From: Paractinoplanes durhamensis
GTDB taxonomy: Bacteria; Actinomycetota; Actinomycetes; Mycobacteriales; Micromonosporaceae
Assembly: GCF_016862175.1 (NCBI RefSeq)
Contig: NZ_BOML01000017.1
Coordinates: 1 to 64,000 of the forward strand
Length of the DNA stretch: 64,000 nucleotides
Reading direction: 5' to 3'
The position numbers were made by a program, and so were the translations under genes. Positions 24,706 to 33,800 of the stretch are shown here, piece after piece (within the stretch, counting starts at the first letter, position 1; each line of letters begins with the position of its first letter). Below the pieces are notes generated by a model. The model made no database searches, was not told where the DNA came from, and saw only the letters and a list, made by a program, of their open reading frames with translations.

Positions 24706-25296
24706 TCACTCGGCCCCGCTGGCCCGCCAGTTGAGCTGGATGAGCAGCTGGCGCGCCTGGTCGGCGACCTCGGCGTCGGAGGTCACCGCGTACTGGCCGG
24801 CCTGCAGCGAGCTGCGCGAGGCGAAGTCGCGGCGGCCGCCGGTCGCGGCGTGCGCGATCGCGCCGAAGACCGCACCCCAGGCCGCGCCGATCAGCAGGCA
24901 GATCAGGATGACCCCGAACCAGCCGGAGTCGCTGAACAGGCCGAACAGCAGGCCGACGAACAGGCCGAACCAGGCGCCGCTGGCCGCGCCGGCGATCGCC
25001 GCCCGGCCGGTGGTGAGCCGGCCCAGCACGTTTTCCACCAGCCGCAGGTCGGTGCCGATGATCGCGGTCCGCTCGACCGGGAACTTGTTGTCGGACAGGT
25101 GGTCGACGGCCTGCTGGGCCATCGCGTAGTCGGGGTAGGTGCCGACCACCTCGGTGGGCACGCCCGGCGCGGCCGCACCCTGCGCGGGCAGGCCCGGCAC
25201 GGCGCCGGCCGGACCGGGCGGGATGGCGGCGGCCGGGGCGGTCGGAGCGTTATCGACGGCGGGCGCGGTGCCCGGATTGTCAGTTGGGGTAGTCAC
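24706..25296 (-). CDS. General stress protein-like membrane protein (17M-like domain)
   Basis: 196 aa. An Ala/Pro-rich N-terminal 45 residues precedes a ferredoxin-like general-stress domain, VGTYPDYAMAQQAVDHLSDNK and VERTAIIGTDLRLVENVLGRLT. Two glycine-rich hydrophobic segments follow (about 100-150, GAASGAWFGLFVGLLFGLFSDSG and GVILICLLIGAAWGAVFGAI). The GTG start overlaps the PAP2 stop as GTGA, so translation is coupled. The sigma factor next to it converges. Confidence 0.75.
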   Translation of the reverse strand: MTTPTDNPGTAPAVDNAPTAPAAAIPPGPAGAVPGLPAQGAAAPGVPTEVVGTYPDYAMAQQAVDHLSDNKFPVERTAIIGTDLRLVENVLGRLTTGRAAIAGAASGAWFGLFVGLLFGLFSDSGWFGVILICLLIGAAWGAVFGAIAHAATGGRRDFASRSSLQAGQYAVTSDAEVADQARQLLIQLNWRASGAE

Positions 25297-26243
25297 TTGC
25301 TGCCTCCCTTGGTGCGGCGGCGGACCGCCTTGGCCGGTGCGGTCGCCGGCCGATCGCCGGACGTCAGCCGCACCCAGATCAGAAACGCGCCGGCCACCGC
25401 GGCGACGATGCCGGCCGAGCCGGTCAGGAACGCGAACCGGCCGGAGACCAGGTCCGGCATGACGCGTTCGGACAACAGCACGGTGGCCAGGCCGAGCACG
25501 CCGGCCGCCCCGGCCACCACGAACACGATCAGCAGGAGGGCGGTGCCGACCCGGCTGTGCCGTTCCGGCTCGACCGGGCGCCGGGAGCGCAGCAGCCGCA
25601 CCCCGAACGCGGCGAACGCCGACCAGGCCAGCACCAGCAGCACCGCGGCGATCGTGTCGCTCGGGCGGTGCCACTCGGCCCAGACGGTGGCGATCGCGAT
25701 GATCGTGACGTAGCCGGCGCCGATCATCGTGACCATGCCGCGGATCGCCTGCGGCAGCACCAGGATCAGGGCCGCCGCCACCGACGCGGCGGCCGCGGTG
25801 TGCCCGCTCGGGAACGAGTTGGGCATCGCCAGGCCGTCCAGGTCGGGTCGCTCCAGGCGCATCTTCAGCAGCTGGCAGCTGCCGTTCGCGCCGAGCACCA
25901 GCACGGTCGCGGCCACCGCCAGGTCGATCCGCTTGCGCAGCACCCCGATGGTGACCGCGGCCAGGCAGACCGCCACCAGGCTGACCAGGGTGGTGCCGTT
26001 CAGCGTCCGGCTGAGCACCTCGACGACCCGCGGGTGCTCGACGTCGCCGCCGCGCATCGCGGCCGTGTCACCGAGCTGGCCGACCGTGGTGCGGACGAAG
26101 ATCTGGTACATCGCGGCGACCCCGGCCGCGGCCAGGATCGCGACGCCGAGCGGTGCGAGCACGTGCCCGGCGCTGTCGCGGCCGGGGGAGCGGGCGGGGG
26201 CGGCGGCGGGTGCGGGCTGACTGTGGGACGCCAGGGCCGTCAT
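25293..26243 (-). CDS. PAP2-family membrane phosphatase
   Basis: 316 aa, several TM helices. The PAP2 signature is complete: KMRLERPD (K-x6-RP), FPSGHTAAAAS (PSGH) and the C3 His in VWAEWHRPSD. These enzymes dephosphorylate lipid phosphates such as undecaprenyl pyrophosphate or phosphatidic acid. The ATG at 26243 has AGGAGG 9 bp upstream; a longer frame from 26315 is not needed. C-terminus is basic (RRRTKGGSK). First gene of a two-gene unit with the stress protein. Confidence 0.88.
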   Translation of the reverse strand: MTALASHSQPAPAAAPARSPGRDSAGHVLAPLGVAILAAAGVAAMYQIFVRTTVGQLGDTAAMRGGDVEHPRVVEVLSRTLNGTTLVSLVAVCLAAVTIGVLRKRIDLAVAATVLVLGANGSCQLLKMRLERPDLDGLAMPNSFPSGHTAAAASVAAALILVLPQAIRGMVTMIGAGYVTIIAIATVWAEWHRPSDTIAAVLLVLAWSAFAAFGVRLLRSRRPVEPERHSRVGTALLLIVFVVAGAAGVLGLATVLLSERVMPDLVSGRFAFLTGSAGIVAAVAGAFLIWVRLTSGDRPATAPAKAVRRRTKGGSK

Positions 26244-26472
26244 CGGCGGGAGTCCTCCTGCGGGCGGTGGGTGATCGAAGACGGAAGCGGTTTGCCCAAA
26301 CCGGCCAGGTTTCAAGCGCGCTGCCTCGTCAGTCTCGTCCCTTGACGGCCGTCACAACAGCCCCGGCCGATGTTCTCCGCAACTCAGCCGCAACCCCGTG
26401 CGCTCCAGGCTCGCAACGCCCTCTCGGCACCTTCGAACGGACGGATGTCTGACCGAGACGAGGGGACGTTTC

Positions 26473-27618
26473 ATGGGCTTGAACACCCGCCGACTGCTGG
26501 CTGCACCGTTACTGGTGCTGGCTGCCGGTGGTGGCCTCCTGGTGGCGCCGGTCGCCGCCCAGGCCGCCGGGGTGACCGCGACCGTCGACGTGCAGAGCAC
26601 GCCGCTGAAGACGCGTAAGGGCCCGTCGCTGGCGTCCGCGATCGTCGGCACGCTGCGCGACAACCAGAAGGTCACCATCGCGTGCGCCGTGACCGGTCCG
26701 TCGGTCCGCGGCTCGGTGCGCACCTCGACCCAGTGGGACCGGCTGACCAGCGGCGCGTACGTGACCCACGCGTACATCAGGAGCAGCAAGAGCATCCCGC
26801 GGTGCGTGACCACCTCGCCGCAGGCGGCCCCGGTGAAGGCGAAGCCGAAGCCGGCCGCCGTCACCTACCAGGTCGGGACCGTGCGCAGCACCGACGGCTC
26901 GGTCAACATCCGCACCGGGCCGAGCACGAGCTCGCCGGTCAAGCGGGCGGTCGGCAACGGCGCGACCGTGCAGGGCGTGTGCGGGGTGGTGGGCACCTCG
27001 GTGGCCGGCACGGTGCGCACGACCACGCAGTGGAACCGGCTGACCGACGGCGGTTACATCTCGCATGCGTACGTCGTCACGCCGACGCTGAAGCTGTGCC
27101 CGGGGGCGTCGCTCACGCCGGTCAAGGAGACTCCGTCGGTCACGCCCGAGCAGTTCCTGGCGGCGGCCGTGCCGGGGGCGCAGAAGGGCTGGCAGGAGTA
27201 CGGCGTGCCGGCCTCGGTGACGATCGCGCAGGCGATCCTCGAGTCGGGCTGGGGCCGCAGCGGCCTGTCCACCGCCGACCGCAACTACTTCGGGATCAAG
27301 TGCCAGTCCGGTTCGTTCGGGAAGCTGGCCAGCGGCTGCCACGACTACGTGACCACCGAGTGCACCAAGACCGGGGAGTGCTTCTCGACCACGGCCACCT
27401 TCCGGACGTACGCCACGATGTCGCACTCGTTCCGGGACCACGGGAACTTCCTGCGGGTGAACAGCCGTTACAAGCCGGCCTTCGCCTACACCAGGGACGC
27501 GAACAAGTTCATCTGGAACGTCTGGAAGGCCGGGTACGCCACCGACCCGAACTACTACACCAAGATCACCACCCTGATGGCCTCCTACAAGCTTTATCAG
27601 TACGACACCTGGAAGTGA
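26473..27618 (+). CDS. Secreted SH3-GH73 peptidoglycan beta-N-acetylglucosaminidase
   Basis: 381 aa. Signal peptide residues 1-32 (GLNTRRLLAAPLLVLAAGGG, ending AAQAA). Two bacterial SH3-type repeats (about 33-110 and 135-220) share the pattern VRTSTQWDRLTSGAYVTHAYI / VRTTTQWNRLTDGGYISHAYV. A GH73 glucosaminidase domain (about 230-381) has the catalytic Glu in TIAQAILESGWGRSGLS and NYFGIKCQSG. Six Cys suggest disulfides. Start 26473 has AGGGG 7 bp upstream. It cuts wall glycan during growth, division or spore steps. Confidence 0.92.
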   Translation: MGLNTRRLLAAPLLVLAAGGGLLVAPVAAQAAGVTATVDVQSTPLKTRKGPSLASAIVGTLRDNQKVTIACAVTGPSVRGSVRTSTQWDRLTSGAYVTHAYIRSSKSIPRCVTTSPQAAPVKAKPKPAAVTYQVGTVRSTDGSVNIRTGPSTSSPVKRAVGNGATVQGVCGVVGTSVAGTVRTTTQWNRLTDGGYISHAYVVTPTLKLCPGASLTPVKETPSVTPEQFLAAAVPGAQKGWQEYGVPASVTIAQAILESGWGRSGLSTADRNYFGIKCQSGSFGKLASGCHDYVTTECTKTGECFSTTATFRTYATMSHSFRDHGNFLRVNSRYKPAFAYTRDANKFIWNVWKAGYATDPNYYTKITTLMASYKLYQYDTWK

Positions 27619-27625
27619 GCCTCCT

Positions 27626-27664
27626 TCACCCCCGTTGGCCGAACCGGCCGACGGGGGTGATTTG
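27626..27664 (+). terminator. Rho-independent terminator after the GH73 gene
   Basis: A 15-bp stem TCACCCCCGTTGGCC (27626-27640) with GGCCGACGGGGGTGA (27646-27660), one G-U pair, loop GAACC, then TTTG. It is 8 bp after the hydrolase stop and shows that the in-frame extension of the kinase gene upstream of 27683 is not its true start. Confidence 0.9.
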
Positions 27665-27682
27665 CGTATTACGCTCACTTTG

Positions 27683-30031
27683 GTGAGGCGATGGGGGAGG
27701 GTCTTCGCCGGACGTTTCGACCACGGACGTCCGGCCGTGCTCCTCGCTGTCGCCGTGATCGCCGTCGGGGTGATCACCACCGGGCTGATCGTGTCCGGCC
27801 TGCGCACCGCGCAACGCGAGAACGCCGAACAGGTGATGACCCAGCGCGCCGAGATGGCACACGCCGCGGTACTGGCCGAGACCGAGCGCTACCGCTCGCT
27901 GCTCGAGGCCACCGCCACCGGCCTGGCCACCGACGCCAACCTGAACTGGGACGACTTCGACGCGGCCACCTCGTCGCTGGACCGCGCCGGGCTCAAGGGC
28001 GCGTCCAGCGTCGCCTTCGTGGTGCCGGCCACCGACGCACAGATCCCGGCCGTGCAGAAGCTGTGGCGCTCGCGTGGCGCCGACGGGCTCGTGCTGAAGC
28101 CCACCGCGACCGGCACCGAGCACTACTTCTCGGTGTTCAACCGCGGCCTGCGCAGCCCCGGCACGCGCAGCGGGGTCGACCTGGCCGCGGCCCGCGAACC
28201 GGCCCAGGCGCTGGTCGACGCGCGCCGGATGAGCACCGCCACCGTCTCCGACACGTACATCCTGCTGCGCGACCGGAACCTGCCGGTCGCCCGGCAGCAG
28301 CACTCGTTCGTCTTCGCCGCGCCGATCTGGCCGCGCACCGCCGATCCGCAGTTCCGCGGGTGGCTCGTGCTCGGCATGCGCGGCCAGGACTTCCTCAACG
28401 CGGTGCTGGCCTCGGTCAGCCAGGGCCAGCTCAACGGCGAACTGCTCGCCACCAACACCGACGGCAGCCGCCCGGCGGTGGCCCACTACTTCGTGCCCGG
28501 CGATCCGGACATGGAACGGCGGAGCCTGCTCGACGTCGCCGACCGGGAGTGGACGCTGATCATCCGGGCCGATTCCGGCAACCTGCCCGGCGCGCACAGC
28601 GCCCTGCCCGGCCTGGTCCTCGGCGGCGGCATCGCCATCACCCTGGTCGTCGCCGGCCTGGTCTACGTGCTCGCCTCCAGCCGTACCCGGGCGGTGGCCC
28701 GGGTCGAGGCGGCCACCCGCGAACTGCGCCAGGCCGAGGAGGAGAGCCGCCGGCAGGCCGTCCTGCTCGCCGCCGTGATGGCCAGCATCGGCGACGGGGT
28801 CGGCGTGGTCGACGAGCACGGCGAGTTCATGCTGTACAACCCGGCCGCCCGGGACCTGCTCGGCATCGACGACGACGTCCACGACTCGACCCAGTGGCAG
28901 CAGCATTTCGGGTTGTTCCGGCCGGACGGCCGGACCCCGTTCCCGCACGAGGAGATGCCGCTGATCCGGGCGCTCGGCGGGGAGAGCAGCGACGGGGTGG
29001 AGATACTGATCCGCAACGCGGCCCGGCCCGAGGGCATCCTGATCAGCGTCGACGGCCGGCCGCTCGACCCGAGCGCCGGGGCGGCCGGCGCGGTCGCGGT
29101 CTTCCACGACATCACCGAGCTGCGCCGCTACGAGAACGACCTGGCCGTCTTCGCCGGGGTGGTGGCGCACGACCTCAAGGCGCCGCTCACCGTCATCCGC
29201 GGGCACTGCGAGACCGCGACCGAGTGCCTGGCCGAGGAGGACGGCGACACCGGGCACTCGCTGACGCGGATCATGCTGGCCGTCGACCGGATGAGCGCCA
29301 TGATCGACACCCTGCTGGCCTACACCACCGCCCGGGACGCGCCGCTGGCCTGCGTGCCGGTCGACCTCGACGACCTGGTCGCGGACGTCGTGCAGGACCG
29401 CACCGGCCATCTGCCGTCGGCCGATCGGCCGGACGTGATCGCCCGCGACCTGCCGATCGTCACGGCCGACCCGGCGATGCTGCGGCACGTGCTGGACAAC
29501 CTGATCGGCAACGCCCTCAAGTACGTCCGGCCGGGCGCCGCGCCGCGGGTCGACGTCATCGCCGGGCCGGTCGGCGAGGGCTGGACCCGGATCACCGTCG
29601 CCGACCGCGGCATCGGCATCCCGGACGAGGCGAAACCCGCGGTCTTCGAACGGTTCCACCGGGCCCACGCCGACGCCGGCTATGCCGGCACCGGGCTGGG
29701 CCTGGCCATCTGCAAACGCATCGTGGAACGCCACGGCGGGGAGATCGGCGTCACCGACAACCCCGGCGGGGGTACGCGCTTCCACTTCACCCTGCCTCTT
29801 GAGGAGTACGCCATGAAGCTCAGGTCCGCCAAGAACGAATCCCGGTCCGACGCGGCCGACGACGAGGCCCGCGCCAAGCTGGAACGGGCGCTCGCCGAAC
29901 GGGCCGCGATGGAGAACACCGCGCTGCCGGGGCTCAGTGCCCTGCCGTCCGCGGCCCCGTCCGGCGGCGACCCGGCCGGCACCCGGTTGCGCTCGCCGGT
30001 GCCGCGTCACCACCCGGCCGACGCGGAATAG
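27683..30031 (+). CDS. Membrane sensor histidine kinase with extracellular sensor and PAS
   Basis: 782 aa with GTG start. TM1 about 17-38, a roughly 280-residue outside domain (CHASE-like; NRGLRSPGTRSGVDLAAARE), TM2 about 315-337, coiled linker, PAS (about 365-475, ASIGDGVGVVDEHGEF), HisKA with phospho-His in FAGVVAHDLKAPLTVIRGH, and HATPase_c with NLIGNALKYV, DRGIGIPDEAK and GTGLGLAICKR. After the kinase domain comes an unusual 70-residue charged tail. No response regulator is adjacent, so it is an orphan kinase. Confidence 0.93.
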   Translation: MRRWGRVFAGRFDHGRPAVLLAVAVIAVGVITTGLIVSGLRTAQRENAEQVMTQRAEMAHAAVLAETERYRSLLEATATGLATDANLNWDDFDAATSSLDRAGLKGASSVAFVVPATDAQIPAVQKLWRSRGADGLVLKPTATGTEHYFSVFNRGLRSPGTRSGVDLAAAREPAQALVDARRMSTATVSDTYILLRDRNLPVARQQHSFVFAAPIWPRTADPQFRGWLVLGMRGQDFLNAVLASVSQGQLNGELLATNTDGSRPAVAHYFVPGDPDMERRSLLDVADREWTLIIRADSGNLPGAHSALPGLVLGGGIAITLVVAGLVYVLASSRTRAVARVEAATRELRQAEEESRRQAVLLAAVMASIGDGVGVVDEHGEFMLYNPAARDLLGIDDDVHDSTQWQQHFGLFRPDGRTPFPHEEMPLIRALGGESSDGVEILIRNAARPEGILISVDGRPLDPSAGAAGAVAVFHDITELRRYENDLAVFAGVVAHDLKAPLTVIRGHCETATECLAEEDGDTGHSLTRIMLAVDRMSAMIDTLLAYTTARDAPLACVPVDLDDLVADVVQDRTGHLPSADRPDVIARDLPIVTADPAMLRHVLDNLIGNALKYVRPGAAPRVDVIAGPVGEGWTRITVADRGIGIPDEAKPAVFERFHRAHADAGYAGTGLGLAICKRIVERHGGEIGVTDNPGGGTRFHFTLPLEEYAMKLRSAKNESRSDAADDEARAKLERALAERAAMENTALPGLSALPSAAPSGGDPAGTRLRSPVPRHHPADAE

Positions 30032-30058
30032 GTCCCCGGCCGGGGCAAGATGGGGCGC

Positions 30059-30847
30059 ATGACCATTCCTGCCCTTCCGCTCGCCGGCACCGATCTCGCC
30101 ATGCCGCTGCTGGGCTTCGGCACCTGGCAGCTGCGTGGCGAGTCGGCCTACAAGGCCGTCCGCGCCGCCCTCGACACCGGCTACCGGCACATCGACACCG
30201 CCACCATGTACGGCAACGAGGCCGAGGTGGGCCGCGCCCTCGCCGACTCCGGCGTGCCCCGGGACCAGGTCTTCATCACCACCAAGCTGCCGCCCGAGAA
30301 GGCCGGCCAGGAGCGCGCCACGATCACCGAGAGCCTGCGGGCGCTCGGCGTCGACGCGGTCGACCTCTGGCTGATCCACTGGCCGCCGTCGCGGGGACGC
30401 TCGGTCGGGGTGTGGCGCGAGTTCGTGGCCGCCCGCGACGCCGGTCTCGTTTCCGCGATCGGCGTGTCCAACTATGACATCTCAGACATTTCTGAAATTT
30501 CTGATGCTACGGGTGTCGTTCCGGCGGTCAACCAGATCCGGTTCGGGCCGACTCTCTGGGACTTTTCCTTGGTTTCCGCTCACCGTGAACTCGGCGTGGT
30601 GGTCGAGGGTTACTCGCCGTTCAAGACCACCAACCTGCACGACCCGGTGCTGACCGGGATCGCCGCCGCGCACGGTGTCGACGCGGCGCGGGTGGTGCTG
30701 CGCTGGCACGTGCAGCACGAGATCGTGGTGATCCCCAAGTCGGCGTCGCCCGATCGGGTCGCCACCAACTTCGACATCGCCGGCTTTTCGCTCTCCGCGG
30801 CCGAGATGGCGGCGGTCGACGGACTCGCTTCCCCGGAGCGGCGTTAA
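30059..30847 (+). CDS. Aldo/keto reductase
   Basis: 262 aa, NADPH-dependent TIM-barrel reductase of the AKR5/2,5-diketo-gluconate reductase type. Catalytic residues: Asp in LDTGYRHIDTATMYGNE, Tyr in the same motif, Lys in FITTKLPPEK and His in LWLIHWPPS. NADPH binding is IPKSASPDRVATNFDI. ATG 30059 gives MTIPALPLAGTD; an ATG 9 bp earlier is possible. The patch 30470-30520 (ISDISEISD) has much lower GC than the rest. Confidence 0.92.
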   Translation: MTIPALPLAGTDLAMPLLGFGTWQLRGESAYKAVRAALDTGYRHIDTATMYGNEAEVGRALADSGVPRDQVFITTKLPPEKAGQERATITESLRALGVDAVDLWLIHWPPSRGRSVGVWREFVAARDAGLVSAIGVSNYDISDISEISDATGVVPAVNQIRFGPTLWDFSLVSAHRELGVVVEGYSPFKTTNLHDPVLTGIAAAHGVDAARVVLRWHVQHEIVVIPKSASPDRVATNFDIAGFSLSAAEMAAVDGLASPERR

Positions 30848-30890
30848 TCACCAGGCGTTTCCGGTCGGTTCCGCCTATTCTTGCTGCGCC

Positions 30891-33800
30891 ATGTCGACAA
30901 CACCCGCCGAACTCCGCTCCCGGCTCGCCGAACTCCTTCCCCGCGACGAACGGCGGCTGCAGCGCCGGCTGGACGGCACGCGCAAGATCCGTGATGAGGC
31001 GGCCCGGGCCGCCGTGCTCGCCGAGATCGAGGCGGACGCGGTCACCGCCCGGGCCCGCCTCGACGCGAAGCTCGCCTCCGTCCCGAAGATCACCTATCCC
31101 GAGTCGCTGCCGGTCAGCCAGCGCAAGGACGACATCCTGGCCGCCATCCGCGACCACCAGGTCGTCGTGGTGGCCGGCGAGACCGGCTCCGGCAAGACCA
31201 CCCAGATCCCCAAGATCTGTATGGAGCTGGGGCGCGGGGTGCGCGGCCAGATCGGGCACACCCAGCCGCGGCGGATCGCGGCCCGCACGGTCGCCGAGCG
31301 CATCGCCGAGGAGCTCGACCGGCCGCTCGGCTCCACGGTCGGCTACAAGGTGCGCTTCACCGACCAGGTCAGCGACGAGACCATGGTCAAGGTGATGACC
31401 GACGGCATCCTGCTCGCCGAGATCCAGAACGACCGGATGCTGTACCGCTACGACACGCTGATCATCGACGAGGCGCACGAGCGCAGCCTCAACATCGACT
31501 TCATCCTCGGCTACCTGCGGGAGCTGCTGCCGCGCCGCCCCGACCTGAAGCTGATCATCACGTCGGCGACGATCGAGACCGCCCGGTTCGCCGCGCACTT
31601 CGGTGGCGCCCCCGTCATCGAGGTGACGGGCCGCACCTTCCCGGTGGAGACCCGCTATCGGCCCCTCGTCACCGTGGACGCCGAGGACGAGACCGAAGAG
31701 CCGATGGACCAGGTCGACGGCATCGCTCAGGCGGTCGACGAGCTCGGCCGCGAAGGGGACGGGGACATCCTGGTCTTCCTCTCCGGCGAGCGGGAGATCC
31801 GGGACACCGCCGAGGCGCTCGGCAAGCGCGACCTGCGCAACACCGACATCGTGCCGCTCTACGGCCGGCTCTCCGCCGCCGAGCAGCACCGGGTCTTCGA
31901 ACGGCACTCGCAGCGCCGGGTCGTGCTCGCCACCAACGTCGCCGAGACGTCGCTGACCGTCCCCGGCATCCGCTACGTCATCGATCCCGGCACCGCCCGG
32001 ATCAGCCGCTACTCGCACCGGCTCAAGGTGCAGCGGCTGCCCATCGAAGCGGTCTCGCAGGCCAGCGCCAACCAGCGCAAGGGCCGCTGCGGCCGGGTCG
32101 CCGACGGCATCTGCATCCGGCTCTACTCGGAGGAGGACTTCGAGTCGCGGCCCGAGTTCACCGAGCCGGAGATTCTGCGGACGAACCTCGCGTCGGTCAT
32201 CCTCCAGATGACCAACCTCGGGCTCGGCGATCTCGCGAAGTTCCCGTTCATCGACCCGCCCGACCGGCGCAACATCACCGACGGCATCAAGCTGCTCGAG
32301 GAGCTGGGCGCGCTCGACGAGCGCAAACTGACCCCGTTGGGCCGCCAACTCGCCCAGCTGCCGGTCGACCCGCGGCTGGCCCGGATGGTCATCGAGGCCG
32401 ACAAGCAGGAATGCGTCGCCGAGGTGATGGTGATCGCGGCCGCGCTCTCCATCCAGGACCCGCGCGAGCGCCCGACCGAGAAGCAGCAGCAGGCCGACGA
32501 GAAGCACGCCCGGTTCGTCGACAAGGAATCGGACTTCTTCAGCTACCTCAACCTGTGGCGCTACCTGCGCGAGAAACAGCAGGAGCTCTCCGGCAACCAG
32601 TTCCGCCGGCTGTGCCGCGCCGAATTCCTCAACTACCTGCGGGTCCGGGAATGGCAGGACATCTACGCCCAGCTGCGGCAGGTGGCCCGTACCCTCGGCT
32701 TGACCCTCGACGAGAACCGTGCGGACGTCGCCGAGGGTGCCCATGTGCACACCGCTCTTCTCGCCGGTCTGCTCAGCCACATCGGCCTGAAAGAGGGCGA
32801 CAAGCGCGAGTACCTCGGTGCCCGCGGCGCCAAATTCGCCATCTTCCCCGGCTCGGCCCTCTTCAAGAAGCAACCGCGCTGGGTGATGTCGGCCGAGCTG
32901 GTCGAGACCAGCCGCCTGTGGGGCCGGGTCAACGCCCGCATCGAACCCGAATGGGCCGAGAAACTCGCCCCCCACCTGGTCAAACACTCCTACAGCGAGC
33001 CGCACTGGGAAAAGAAGCAGGGCGCGGTGATGGCCTTCGAGAAGGTCACCCTCTACGGCCTGCCGATCGTGCCGCGCCGCCGGGTGCTCTATTCCAAGGT
33101 GGACCCGGTGCTGTGCCGCGAGCTGTTCATCCGGCACGCGCTTGTCGAGGGCGACTGGGACACGTTCCATCCGTTCTTCGCCGCCAACAAGGCCCTTCTC
33201 GAACGCATCGAGGAGGTGGAAAATCGGGCCCGGCGCCGGGACATCGCGGTCGACGACGAGACCGTCTACGCGCTCTACGACGCCCGCATTCCCGCCGACG
33301 TGGTCTCCGCCCGGCATTTCGACTCGTGGTGGAAGAAAGCCCGCCGCACCGACCCGGAATTGCTCACCTTCACCCGGGAAATGCTCGTCAACTCCGGCCG
33401 CGACACGATCGACCCGAACGCGTTCCCGGACGCCTGGCTGGCCGGCGGGGTCAAACTGCCGCTCACCTACCACTTCGACCCGAACGCGACCGACGACGGC
33501 GTCACCGTGCGGGTGCCGCTGCCGCTGCTCAACAAGCTCGACGGCGACGACTTCGGCTGGTCGGTGCCCGGCTTCCGGAAAGACGTGGTGATCGCGCTGA
33601 TCCGGGCCCTGCCGAAGGCGCTGCGGACCAGCTTCGTGCCGGTGCCGGACTGGGCCGAGGCGGTGCTCGACCGGATTCCGGCGCGGCGCGGCGCGCTGCC
33701 CGACGCGGCCGGGGCCGAGCTGCGCCGGCTCACCGGCACGGTGGTTCCCGCCGACGCCTGGCGGCCCGGTGAGGTGCCGTCCCACCTGCGGATGAACTTC

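Noticed and set aside
26280..26472. Possible cyclic-di-AMP (ydaO) riboswitch before the GH73 hydrolase
   Set aside because: Such riboswitches often precede actinobacterial wall hydrolases, but the conserved blocks could not be found here.
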